64,000 nt of DNA. Source: Bolinopsis microptera (Eukaryota; Ctenophora; Tentaculata; Lobata; Bolinopsidae). Location of the stretch: NCBI RefSeq assembly GCF_026151205.1, contig NC_087077.1:5976483-6040482 (forward strand), in the 5' to 3' direction. The notes beneath the pieces were generated by a model. The model was given only the letters and a program-made list of their open reading frames with translations, did no database searches and was not told where the DNA came from. The position numbers and the translations under genes are program-made. Of the stretch, positions 11,201 to 23,900 are shown in pieces (positions within the stretch are counted from its first letter, which is position 1; the number at the start of each line of letters is the position of its first letter).

Positions 11201-11888
11201 AATTAGATGATCATTTACTAAGTTTTATAAACCACATGCGTAGTTTTATAGCCGTTGCCAAAAACAAATTTTACATTTTGCAGTTGAGTATTACATTTTT
11301 GAATTCCTCAGTCTCAGGAATAAGGAGAATAAATGAAACATTTTAATTTCACAAGGTTAAGCAATTCATATCAAGGTCAGGTGAAATCACAAAACAATTC
11401 TATTGAAGTATTGATCATGAACCTTTCAGCAGTTTAAAAACAATCATTTCTACCAGCTAGTACGGGGATCAAGTCAAACATTTTAAACAGTTCGGCAGTT
11501 CAGTTTAACATACGGGTAAGGATAAAGGTAACCAGAATAACGATTAAGATGAGGGCAATGGTTAACATTCTCTCTCGATAGTCTCTAGGGCTGTCCAAAG
11601 TGAAAATCTGTGACACTCTAGCCACATTTTTGGTGAGACCAGGTCGCTTTACATTGGGCTGCGAGAGGTCAGAAGACAAAATATAGCCCGCTGGTGGATA
11701 TATTATGATCTAATAGTAAATTTTACAAAGCTGGCTTTGGATTTAGGTAAGATTATAATTTATTTTAAAAAAACCACGGATAGTTTTAAGTTTAATTCTA
11801 TTTGTCGTATAATCATAAACAAGTGAATCCTGTTTTCAAGAATGCGCGGCTTTGGCGGCCAGTTATTGACTTATACATTAAATTGAAC
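11201..11888. other. Gene-free AT-rich stretch
   Basis: No coding exon, RNA gene or clear repeat was recognised. Confidence 0.4.
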
Positions 11889-14126
11889 TTTAAGGTCATT
11901 GTCAATTTTGCTTTGCCCATTTTGCTTACTTTTTGATTTAAATTTTTGAGCAGGTTGATAAAGAGCAATTTAATCCTTTCTGATATCATTTTCATCTGAA
12001 GATTCCGAATTTTCTGAATTCTTTGGAATGAAGTTTCTATCTCATGTGGAGCAAAAGTTATGACCTGGTTTTCAATGTGGAGCAAAAAAGTGTGGAGCAC
12101 CCCAATAAAATCTATGCTTTTTGACTATTTTGATCGCCATTTAACAAATAGATCCTGGACGTTAATTGCAAAATATTTTCACTGCCAAATCATAAAATGG
12201 ACCTCAGCCAGTGTGGAGCAGTCGAAATATCCTCATATTTTTCGTCTCAACCAGGGGTAAACATTACAGTAGAATCTCCGTCTTTTCACAAAATCTTAGT
12301 TTAAAGGAATACGCACCAGATAACATTATCAATAATGGTAAACCTTGCTCAACCGATGCGGAGCACGAAACTATTATACCTTAGTTGGGAATACTGATTG
12401 GGAAGAAACTGAGTTTTGAAAGTGAGTGTGATTAAAAACGATAAATACATCTAATCAGGCCATAAAAATATCATTTTTTCTTGTGATTATGTTCAGACCC
12501 CCTGACTCTATTCTTTGGAACTGCTGATAAACCTAGTAATGCTCAACCATGTGGAGCAGAGGACTTTTACTGCATAACATGACTCCTCATCGGCTGATAT
12601 GACTTGGATGAGAAATTAGAATGAGTATTTTAGCTTTTACAATAAATTACTAGCAGAACAGATTGAAAAATTGTATTTAATAGGCTCAACCAGAGAGGAG
12701 CAGAATGGAATGATAGATTGATAACACAACTATTTGTAAGGATCAGTGTTGTTATATTAGGATAAAGGAGGAATGATATCATCAATACTTAAGAAGCTGT
12801 TGATGTATGTAGTACTGTGTCCTTTAAAGAGAAATATGCCACCATAGAAAAAGACAATATGCTCAACCGTGAGGAGCAACAGGCTTTTCTACGGTAAAAA
12901 GAGTCTCCATGATGGTCGATCTGTAGCCAATTTGTACGTAATGCAATTTAAAGTTGACTGATATACTTTAAATACTTTTCTTACCATGATTGGGCCATGA
13001 TTGATGTTCCAGAACTGTTCAGCCAGAGTGGAGCAGAGCTAGAAATGACATGTCATGTACGGGATTCCTCAACTGCCTAACATTTGATGAAGATCTCTCT
13101 TGCATGCGGCTGTAGAATGAAGTAGTGAGCTTCGAAAATCTAATACAACAGAAATCATCTCTGCTCCACACAGGTTGAGCACTGAATAGTTCCCGTGAAG
13201 TAAGTTTATTGACCAATATTATAACATATTTTCTCTAGAATGAATAAAAATAATATCCCATGAAGCACTTAAAAGTTGTCTCGATTGATCAAAAGGAAGA
13301 CCTCTTTTTGCTCCACATGGTTGAGATAGGCTGTTCTCAACTAAAGAGTCTGCATCAACGGTGAAAATATAGATACAGGAGTCAAGATGTAAATCACAGA
13401 AGTCACTTTATCTCAACCCAGAAAGAATTTAAAAGTTGGCAAATTTTTAACCATTTTGGGCTCCACAGGGTTGAGAGAAGTGTACTGAATATAAATATCC
13501 GTTTCAGTACTCAAAATAGAGTTAGTAAGAGTTACCAAGCTAAAAAAATCTTACAGATCTAAACAAAAGCATTATGAAAAGCTAATAAATTAAAAATTTA
13601 CAAATTTCTACATTGCCAAAACCTCGCTCCACGTCGGTTGAGACATGGTGTGTTATCGCAAATAGTCAAAAACTCTTGAGAGGGGTTTCAGCTAAAAAGT
13701 TCATAGAGTTTCAACCAAAAACTTGACTGTTTAGCGTATGATTTTTGGTCTTGAAAATTGCCTAACTTTCAAGCTACTGCTCCACACAGGCTGAGCATTA
13801 AAAGTTGTCTCAACCGGGGCTTTCTGTGTAGATGGGACCTTTTTCTGAGAGTCTCAACCTGTTTTGACTGCCAGATTCAGTTACCAACAAGATTGCAAAA
13901 AGTTTTAAAATGTCACTTTGAAGCACTGATATGCTCCACATTGGCTGAGTAACACATATAGATTACATGTTAAAGTGTCCAGTGAACATTTGTTTCCATC
14001 TGGGTGAAATATTAACAAAGGGTGAACACCAGGTGGCATGCTAGCTCACTAAATAGCTCAACCGGTCAAATTGTACCAATTTTGGCAGTCAAATTTGGGC
14101 AAAGCAAACTTTACAATGACCTTAAA
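11889..14126. mobile_element. 2.2-kb non-coding inverted element with repeated dyad motif
   Basis: About 31-bp imperfect inverted ends (TTTAAGGTCATTGTCAATTT at 11889 and its inverse ending near 14126) enclose at least 14 copies of a motif. On the left half the motif reads GCTCAACC-n3/4-GTGGAGCA (for example 12203, 12348, 12541, 12684, 12861, 13017). On the right half it is inverted, TGCTCCAC-n3/4-GGTTGAGC (13162, 13309, 13459, 13625, 13778, 13931). The switch falls near the centre. Each motif is itself an imperfect dyad. There is no meaningful open frame. A non-autonomous DNA transposon with sub-terminal binding sites is the best guess. Confidence 0.65.
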
Positions 14127-14182
14127 TAGAAATGTGAATATATTAAAATTTAAAACTTTCAAAACGGAGGCTTATAAATATT

Positions 14183-14258
14183 TTTTTACAATCATAATAT
14201 AATTTTTTTTTAAATTGAATTTTCAAATTTTAAAAAAAATTATATTATGATTGTAAAA
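14183..14258. repeat. Hairpin-forming inverted repeat
   Basis: TTTTTACAATCATAATATAA at about 14183 is mirrored by the complementary TTATATTATGATTGTAAAAT at about 14238, with A/T-rich spacer. Confidence 0.8.
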
Positions 14259-14776
14259 TAAAGGATAAAATTTTAAATTTGTTTCACTAAAATTTGTTTC
14301 ACTTCTAACCATCTTATAATTTTTTAGTAAAAAAAGTTGATGGAAAAAATTTGAAGCACAAGTATAACTTTGCCGTTGTGGTACATACGAAAGCAAATAG
14401 CAACAGTGCCTCTTTGCCCCGTCAACTATCAGTCCATCAGTCTATCTGCAGTATGACTGGTATGCAAAAATTATCCTAAATTGCTTTCCTTTAGCTTTGT
14501 AAAGATTTCCAATAATAATGTATAAAATTAGCATCAAATTGATAACTTGGTTTTATTGATAACTGGATAGCAATAAAGCTGAAATTGTTGACTACGATAA
14601 ATTTGATGTTGATGTGAATAAAAAAACAGTTTCATCCACATTTAGCTATTCCAATTTTGACAGTTCCGGCGGCATACCTCTAATTCTACTGGTGTCTGAT
14701 TCTTTTTATTTCAATACCAATTATTATGTGCATGTGAAAATAATGTTTGAAATCTTTTTCTTAGAATGTGGAAATT

Positions 14777-14904
14777 ATGAATTCCAGTGACGAATTCACA
14801 AGTCCCATTGCAACCTCGACTGTTTGGAAAAAGAAGAAACCTCCAGGCTGGAATCAAGAACCCAACACAACCTTCCAAGAACATCATGAACAATCTGTGG
14901 CAGG
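14777..14904 (+). CDS. CEP192: CEP192-like, first identified coding exon
   Basis: The ATG at 14777 follows an acceptor-like TTTTTCTTAG about 12 bp upstream, so a 5' untranslated exon is likely. The 42 codons include [16 protein letters not shown]. The exon ends GCAGG before GTTTGT in phase 2, which matches the single leading base of the exon at 23658. Linkage across the 8.7-kb intron is inferred from phase and reading sense only. Confidence 0.6.
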
Positions 14905-17900
14905 GTTTGTTTTCTTAAATGATAAATAATAAATTTAATAAACGGGGTTTTAAACACAATCCGGATTTTACACTAATCGACACTTATATTTTATTCTCAG
15001 TAGTGTGAAAAGAACTATTTAGGGGTCGTTCACATATATTATGTAATCAATATTTTAGCAATTTTTACCCCCCTCCCCCCTCCATAATCAACCGTAATCA
15101 AGACCCAACCCCCCCCCCCCCCTCCTGACAGCAATATTACGTAATCATGGCCTGACTTTTGACTTTTTTCCCTGGAAACACTTTTCTTTACGTTTGATGC
15201 TACCCTGATTAGGAACCGACCGGATTGGGGTTTTGGCTGCCGGACCGGATTCAGCCGGATTTGGATCTCAAATCCGGCAAGCCGGATTTTGCCGGACCGG
15301 AACCGGTGGTTTCAGAGTGAAATAAAAGGCAGCCGGATTTTGCCGGTTTTTGCCGGATGTTGCCGGAAAATTTCCTTCCTTTCCACGCCTAATCTTCATC
15401 GAGCACTTCTTGCAGCTTGCATAAGGGATCCCATTTTCTTCTGAGTAGATCAACCAGACGGACGATGTTTTAGATTTACTACTACTCGACTCGACTTAGG
15501 GCGGCTTCAACGTCCGAACAGATATAGTTTTTTTACAAATCTTCCTATCTACTACTAGACATTGCTTAAACAAGCAGTACGTAGCAGACACAATGTAACA
15601 CGAGTAGACACGAGTCACGACACTAGACGAGTAATACTCAGAAATGATATCTAATTGGCATATGCTGCCAGACCCCTGATTGAGCGCGTTTGTGCGAATT
15701 CCCTTTTTTTCATGCAAGTCTGAGTATCATTGGGTCACGTGACTTACAACCAGAGGTGCTTAATAAGGTTGTTCGCAAGCAGGCACTGTCTAGTACACTA
15801 CTAATCACCGTCTGGCGTCTAGAGCTGAGTCACATGATTGCGGTAATGAGCTGATTGATTGATTGATTGAGGAGCACTACCCAGAGGCATTACTCGGCAC
15901 TAACGCCTTAAAATCTTTAATTACAATCAAATATAAATATATGCACACAATGCAATGTATAAAATATGAATAATGTATAAAATATGATTACGCTATTAGC
16001 AAATTTGAATAGTACTACTATTAAGAATTTCTAAATAACTCTTATCTCTTGACATAAATTTAGAACAGCGACACAGGGTCTGAAGAATGCGCGGTGATAT
16101 TTTTGTTTTGTAAATGACAGTGAAATTGCGCGGTAGCGATAGCATTGTAGAAAATGCTCGAAGATAGTCATATTTCGTTATGAGGTTAAAGTTTTGTTGC
16201 TCGTTATTATCAACGTATGTTGTACCAAATTATTTAAATTTCTAAAAGTACGAAATTTGAGTTGTTCCAGTCCTTGTCATCCGGGTTAAGTGCTTGTGCA
16301 GTAAGCACATGCTTGCTGACTGTAGACTTGAATGAATTTAGGAATTTGTCTTGTAGGCAAGTCGTGACATATTTTATGTCCTTGTTAATAATGTTGACTG
16401 TTTTGTTATATAACTTAGGCCCAATGTAAGAAATGCTCTTGTCTGAATTACATAAACGGTTAAATGGTACTGCAAAGAACTCAGGTTCTCTTCTAGGTGC
16501 GTTTAAGTTTGAAACAGTGAACATTCTTATAATATTTGGTGGTGCAGTGTTAGAATAAACTTTGTGCATTAAGCATAATATACATTTAGCTATCACGTTC
16601 GGTAAAGCTAATACTTCTAGTTTATTGAAAATTTCCTTTGTGTGTGAAGGTGTACTGTTCAGATCTTTGTCATAAAAATAGCGGTGGTATTGGTTATCTG
16701 CAGCGCGAATGCCCTTTTTCTGGGCCGAGAAGACTCTTTTAACGGAGTTTAGCGATCTTGTTCCCCAAACTGTGCAGCAGTAGTACAAGTGAGACTGAAC
16801 AAAGCTGTTGTATATCAACTTGAGTGCTTTGTTAGGTACAGAGCCTTTGAGTTTGTAGAGTATGCCCGCATTTCTAGATACTTTAGTGGCTAAATGTCTA
16901 ATGTGGTGGGCCCAATTTAGCTTGGTATCAATGATCACGCCAAGAAACCTTTCGTGATCACTTTGCTTTAATCGTTCACCTCCCATGTAAATTTCTATAT
17001 CCTCAGTTTTCTTATTTGTAAAGATCATATATTTAGTTTTGCTAGCATTTAATTTAAGCCCGTTATTAGTAGCCCAATCAATTATCAAAGTCAGAATCTC
17101 ATTCACCATTGCATTAAGTTGTTCAAATGTATCTGTACTTATTATTAGGTTTGCGTCGTCAGCGAAATAAATATGTTTAGCTAAATTACTAATCTGAGGA
17201 AGGTCGTTGATGTAAATTATGAACAGAATTGGTCCGAGAATGGAGCCCTGTGGTACTCCGTAGTTAAGTTTGAGGTGAGAGGACTTGCAGTTGTTGACGC
17301 TCACGTATTGCTCTCTATCGGTAAGATATGAGTGAAACCAAGATAAAGCCAATCCCCGAACTCCATAGTGCTCAAGTTTTCTCAGAAGAATACTGCTGTC
17401 AACCATGTCGAAGGCCTTGCTGTAGTCCAATAGAAGCAGTGCTGTGACCTGCTTTTTTTCTAGTGCCCTGTGGATATGGTTTTGGGCTTCTAGTAAAGCA
17501 TGTTCACAGCTATGTCCAGCTCGAAATCCGTATTGAGAGTCAAATAGGATTTTCTCTGTCTTTAAGTGATCTAATAGTCGCGCTTGCATAATTTTTTCAA
17601 AGATTTTTGAGAAACACGAAAGTAGTGAGATTGGTCGATAGTTTGAAACTTCAGCACGTGACCCACCTTTGTGAAGTGGAATTACTTTCGCGATTTTCAA
17701 TTTATGTGGAAACTTCCCCTGATGTAGAGACGCAGAGACTAGGCAGCTAAGCACTGGCGCAAGTATATTGCTCACTTTTTTCAGGGGAAGTATACTCATA
17801 TCAGAAGTCGACTTAATCTTCAGACCCTTAACTATTTCAATTATTTCTGATGCGGACGAGTCTTCGAGATTCATGCTCCGCTGGCATTTGCTATCTTGAG

Positions 17901-20900
17901 TTTCTGTTACGATAGTCCGGCCCTCGGAGCATACGAGACCATTTTCTCTCTTAAGAGTCTCAGCTATATTGCAGAAATAGTCATTGAAGCTATTCGCAAT
18001 TTGCTGAGAATCTGTTATCTCGCTCCCATTATAGTTAATTTTGTTTATCTTGATTTTGCCTTTTTTCTTTCTGTTTAACAAGTTATTAACCATTTGCCAT
18101 TGTTTTCTGCTGTCGCTAGAATATTTTGTAAAGTATGCGTTGTAATATTTGTTTTTGGCCTTATCCACGTGTTTATTCACAAATTTCTTCATTTTCTTGT
18201 ACCTAATATCATTTTCAGTGGTCGGGTTTGTGACAAAATCTTCATAAAATTTATTTTTGCGATCACATGCGCACCGTAACCATTCTTGGATCCACGGCTT
18301 TGTGTTTTTACGGCGGCCTGGTTTACTCTTTTTTGCCTTCATTGGGAAATTTCGGTCGTATAGTTCACTATATTTTTTCTCGAAAGCCTCAAATTTTTCA
18401 TCTGCAGAATCATAGTTATTAACCAAGTTCCAGTCTACGGCAGAAATGTCGTTCTCGAACTTTTTGATGCTGTCATCGTTTATTACTCGAGAAGATGTAT
18501 CTTCTTGAAGTTTACAACTGAGCCTATTCTGATCAACCATAATTGTGACAAAAGTTGCCAAGTGGTCAGAGATTGATTCAGAAATTACTCCCGATTTTGT
18601 AACAGCGTGGCAATTATTGACGAAAATATGGTCAATGATAGTCGCACTGTGATCTGTGACTCTAGTTGGTCTTGATATCACAGGAGCGAATCCGTGCTCT
18701 GCTAAAGTGTCCACATACTTAGTAACAGAGTCTATTCTCCCGTAATCTAGTAGGTCTATGTTAGTATCACCGGCCAGTATGATATTTTTGTTTCGATGTC
18801 TTGCTAAGTTACGGAGGAAAATTTTCAATTGTTCAAGGAAACCATTCAAGTCCCCACTTGGAGAGCGATATATATTACAGATTAACGCGTTTTTGTGCCC
18901 TTTCAAGGTAAGTTCTGCAACCAAGAATTCTCCTATCTTAGGATTATCGTGGCAACATAGAGCGCTCTTAACGTTTATGTCAGATAATTCACATAGTTTT
19001 TTGTTAACATATATGACTAATCCTCCACCACGATTTGACGCTCTAGCGGGAGTCTGAACATACGGTGGATAGAAACCGTCTAGTTCGAGCTCCTCTCCCT
19101 GAAAAGGCAAACATTCCGTGTTACAATTTGTTTCATTGAAGCAGAGAACGTCGTATTTTGTGTATTGATCTATATTCTCCCGAAATTCTTCAATTTTCCC
19201 ACTGAGTGACCTAACGTTTAGCGAGAAAACTTTCAATTCATACTCCTTCGTATTTTTGATCGCGTTCGCGGTATAATATTTGCAGTTATTTAGAAGACTA
19301 GACGTTGTTTCCCATGGATTCAAATCAGCATCAGTATCATCATGATCACCTATTTGATTTGATAGGTGGTCGCGATTAAAGGGGTTAAACCTAATAGTGT
19401 TACTGAAATTTATCATGTGAAGCTGTCTAATGGAGACATCGTATGCTGGGAAAATTTTTCTCAAGCATTCTTTGCAGCCTGTTGAGCCAGCAGAACATCT
19501 TGTGTGGGATAGGTTGTCACAGTAGCAACATTTGGTCATTTGTCTTATATTCCCAATTTTTGTGCAAGTGTGACATTTTTCTCGTTTATTGGAGACTTGG
19601 ATTTGTATAGGCCGTGATGGTGATAGAGGCATGACGGCACCCACTGGAAGAATTTCTGAAATGCAGCTGTAGCAAGACCATTCTCCAGTAAGTTCAGTTA
19701 TGTCGCTAGGTGTTAGGTGAGCACATTTTGGGTGATATGTCGTATAACAAATACTACAAGTGATGCTTACCTTGTGTGAGACTAGGCGCTTTGCACAGGC
19801 CTTACAGCTATTTTTACTACTTCGGATAACTACCATTTTTTAGCTGTAAATGATACTCTTGTTTAAATGTAGATATAGGTTTGCTACTTAATATAATATA
19901 ATAAAGTACACGGAAAACAGTCACTGAAAGTATCTACTCCAGATGAGTGAGCCAAGAAAATGGGGCCAGGGAAGAGTGAGAAAACGTGCGAGGTTTTGTG
20001 AACACTCTGTCCGGGTCCCTAACTTCAGCTTCTAACTAGAGAAATCAATTCAGTGAAGTGTTGTTCTGTGGGAATAAGTTTAAAAAGTTAATTGAAGTAT
20101 GTGAAATGTGAATGTGACTTGTATTCTGTATTTGTAACTTGTAAGTGTATGTACTTAGTGGTCTGATTACGTGGTTCAACTTAGTAAAGATAAGATTTCG
20201 ATTAGCCGTAAGCTGGTGCAGATAAGACATGGTTCGTATACTGTACGATTCTTAGTAGATTAATAATTTTGTCCAAATTTTCGTTATAGTATGTTTGCCG
20301 ATTGTATTGCTGTTCTAAGGTCTGCCCAATGAAGAAACATACTCCCGTCTTAGCGGCCAGTGTTTTCGAATTAAGTAGCTGCGCCCCATAAATTCTTTGA
20401 CACAGGTAGCAAGAGAGCGAGCTATCTCTCTCTTGGACATGACTGTTAGGTGGATTCCGTTTCCACCAGGATCTACAATGACCTCTCTTCTCTGGTATAA
20501 AACAGTACAAATATGGTGCGAGTCAAAGAACCATAGCTTGGACACTCTATTGCTTAGTTCAAAAATAAAGCTGTTAAAATGCTTAACTTCCTCATTAAGC
20601 CACGAGAAACGTGTGAGAACTAAAGAATTAAATATAAAAGTCGTGTTAGGATATTTCTCAATTAGATAATCAATATTTCTCTTAAAATCACATGAAAGGG
20701 AGTGGTGGTGGTGGTCATAGCGAGATAAATCGTTTATACCAGAAGAAATTATGACAATTTTAGAGCCAGAAATATATTGTTCGTGATCTAAAATTTTGGA
20801 TAACTGGTACATTTCGCGTTTGATGCAGTGTACGTTAGGAGGGTCAAAAGGGACATCTCTGAGAAGCGAGTCCGTCAAGAATAATAGACGCTCCTTAGGT

Positions 20901-23900
20901 TGAGACTGCTCAGTAACCGTAGGCTTATGAATCGGTTCGTGGATCCTCGGGATTTTTTTGCGATGGGGGGTATTCTGAGAGAGGCGTCTGAACGTAAGCG
21001 ATATTCTGCAGTCCTGAGTTTCTGGTTGTGGCAATATACCATGCTCCCAGAAATTCTGTGATTCACGTGTCATCACATACACACATCCATGGTCAAGTTT
21101 GTGGATCTGTTGTTTGACCGGACCGACTTTGCTACGAAATACTAGGTCTCTAGAGGCCCCAAGACTGAGTGTAATGATGTCACCAGTGACCTCATTTTCA
21201 TCATCACTGTGGAAGGGTATGTGGCACTTGCCGTTTTCATATTTGGTGATTAGACAAGTTACCTGCTCCTTATTAAACGTAGGGTCATCTAATGCATTCG
21301 AAATGTTTGTAAAAATGTGGTCAATAACGGAGTTCTGAGGATAGTTTCTGGAATGATGCACGGTCGACCCATAGCGGTAATCTGTTGCTCCAAAGTACTG
21401 TACGGATCGGGATGCGATTCTGCGGAAGTTCATGCTCTTGCAGATGTCCATCCAATTAATGTCATTAAAGTTCACACTTAGATTACATACCGGAGTAGGT
21501 AGAGCTGCGGAGGGTGGGCTAATCACTAACTGTTGTGGGGCTGGAGCAGAAGGGAGTGCGCTGTTTCCGATGCAGTCTGCGGTTGTTCTCCGAACTTCTG
21601 TCTTGTAGTCCTCTAGTGTTGTTTCTGCCTTCTCCAGCAAACCGGAAAAATGGTTCATTAATGAATCTATTTTGGCAACATCTACCGTAAACGAATTGAT
21701 AAAGTTAGCATTTTTACAATCGTTCTCCAGTTTTTGTTTCAATAGAACTTTACGTTTTGAAACCTTAGTGTTGGATTTAATCCCTAAATCAATTCCCAGT
21801 GAATTGTTGTAGGAGATTTCGTGCGCCATGTGCTCATCCTTAACGTGCTCGAACAGATCGAGGCATAGTTTAGGTGACAGGGTAGGAAGCCACTGTCCAA
21901 ATGTTATGTCTGTTTGAGTACTTATAACGCACATACCGGGTGTGGTAGGGGGTGCCAGGCAGTGTTCTGTAGAGGTAGTGGTATGGGCACCACTACCTGG
22001 CAGCCCGGAGTCCGAAGAGATGAAGTCCATATTAGGAGTTGGTTGGATGTTCATGTGTTGTAAATTTGAGTGTAAGGCAGTCTTATCAGCACCAGCCCAC
22101 AATCTATCGGCGGCTTATCAAACTATACTAGCGAGTTAAAAGCATGCGTAATACATAAAACTATTTGATGAATTAAGTAGCTACCCAGACCCTGAACACG
22201 TGACCTTAACATTTCGTATTTCATAATCAGAAGATTAAATACTGCCAATTTTGCGATTATAGCCGGGGGCTAGCCCAGGGAGGTGGCCCAAAATATTTTC
22301 CGGTTTTTTCTAAGTCCGCACCTACCATGCCACTCGATACACTATTCTGTATTCTGGACTCAAGGTTTCCCCCGGTAATGCAATCTCGGAAGGCAGGCCT
22401 CCCCTTTGCAACACGAGCTCGGAAGCGGGAGCTCTCGATACAGGAGGTACGTCTCGAGAACGACTCGGACCGAAAACTTCTAAGTTAAAATTTTTCGAAG
22501 TTTTTCTGAAAACCACTTTTTTCCACGATTCAGGCTACCCTGTTCATTATTAGCCGAAAATATTTTTCCGGTTTTTCGAAGTCCCCACCTACCCCTCGAT
22601 ACACAATTCTGGACTCGAGGTTTCCCCTGGTAATGTGATCACGGAAGGCAGGCCTCCCCTTGGCAACACGAGCTCGGAAGCGGGAGCTCTCGATACAGGA
22701 GGTACGTCTCGAGAACGACTCGGACCGAAAACTTCTAAGTTAAAATTTTTCGAAGTTTTTCTGAAAACCACTTTTTTCCACGATTCAGGCTACCCTGTTC
22801 ATTATTAGCCGAAAATATTTTTTCGGTTTTTCGAAGTCCCCACCTACCCCTCGATACACAATTCTGGACTCGATGTTTCCCCTGGTAATGTGATCACGGA
22901 AGGCAAGCCTCCCCTTTGCAACACGAGCTCGGAAGCGGGAGCTCTCGATACAGGAGGTACGTCTCGACAACGACTCGGACCGAAAACTTCTAAGTTAAAA
23001 TTTTTCGAAGTTTTTCTGAAAACCACTTTTTTCCACAATTCAGGCTACCCTGTTCATTATTAGCCGAAAATATTTTTTTGATTTTTTTTTGGTAAAAAAA
23101 AACTGAAATCCGGCAAATTTTTTTCCAGCCGGAGCCGGAACCGGAACCGGATTTTGAAGCCGGATATCCGGCCGGAACCGGATTCAGCCGGATTTCCGGT
23201 CGGTTCCTAACCCTGATCATGAGCCGGAATTATTGTTATTATGTATAATATATATATCCGGCCAAGCACCTTTCAAACTACTTACTTTAGCAGCCGGATT
23301 AGATAGGGGGCCAACGGCATAAAATTGAGAATTTAAAATAAACAGAACCCAATTTTTTACAAAATTTACTAGTAAACGGACGAAATAATTTAAATAAAAT
23401 ATTCATCTAGAATCTAAATATCATTTCGAACACCTAAAAGATAATTGTTTGCCTTTTTATCGTATTTCGACCTTCAACAATTTTACAGATCGAACACAAG
23501 CTTGTATAAATTTTGTAAAATATTGTGTTTTTCAAATATAATAATATCATAATTTTGGTACTAAACGTTTTGCCTTTCCAAGCTAAAAACAATCCAGTAA
23601 AGATGTTTCCAAAGTTTATTAAGTTTTAAATTTCGTGCATATCACTACTATTTCCAGAACATTGGACGACAAGGAAAATGTTGACACAAACAGCAATGTG
23701 ATAGTTTCTAGTGAAACAACTTTGAACTTGTGGAAGTACATTGTTCCTCCCCATCCTGGCGAGCTTGAAGAGGACAGCTTCATTGTCGATAACATGGTAT
23801 GCATTCAAGGAATTTTAACATCATTTGGATTAGTTGTTCTTCTTACATGTATAATTATTAAGGGTAGTTGGTAGTCTTATGAATTGAAGGCTCAGTTTAA

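Larger units (their letters stand above)
15855..22200 (-). mobile_element. Apparently intact CR1/L2-type LINE
   Basis: The minus-strand element has two uninterrupted frames, ORF1 (22102-20315) then ORF2 (19836-16234). A (TCAA)n-like tail at 15853-15870 marks the 3' end, typical of L2/CR1-type LINEs. The 5' end lies somewhere between 22103 and about 22260. It is inserted in the hAT-like element and lies antisense to the CEP192 gene. Both frames lack stops, so the copy is probably young and may be active. Confidence 0.88.
15210..23209. mobile_element. hAT-like element with CCGG-rich ends, carrying a nested LINE
   Basis: Inverted ends TAGGAACCGACCGG (15210) and its complement (ending 23209) lie between direct copies of the 8 bp ACCCTGAT (15202-15209 and 23210-23217). 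The 8-bp duplication and TA-G start suggest the hAT superfamily. Both sub-terminal regions are packed with GCCGGA/TCCGGC (15230-15365 and 23105-23190), as expected for transposase-binding clusters. The right part contains a 255-bp tandem unit. No transposase frame is seen, so it is non-autonomous. The uninterrupted repeat at 45209-45430 serves as an empty site. Confidence 0.78.
15022..23300. repeat. Dispersed repeat split by the 8-kb insertion
   Basis: The left part (15022-15209: GGGGTCGTTCACATAT, C-run, ACCCTGAT) and right part (23210-23300: ACCCTGATCATGAGCCGG, TCCGGCCAAGCACCTTTC, AAACTACTTACT) together match the uninterrupted copy at 45209-45430. The sequence between is the inserted element. 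The GGGGTCGTTCACATATTA end also occurs at 62857 and, inverted, near 45967. Confidence 0.75.

Noticed and set aside
11889-14126. tRNA or snRNA cluster as the explanation of the repeated dyads
   Set aside because: The motif is only about 19 bp, has no conserved stem-loop or promoter boxes around it, and flips orientation at the centre of the element.
20875-21066. Small frames antisense or out of frame to the LINE ORFs
   Set aside because: Shadows of the long LINE frames.
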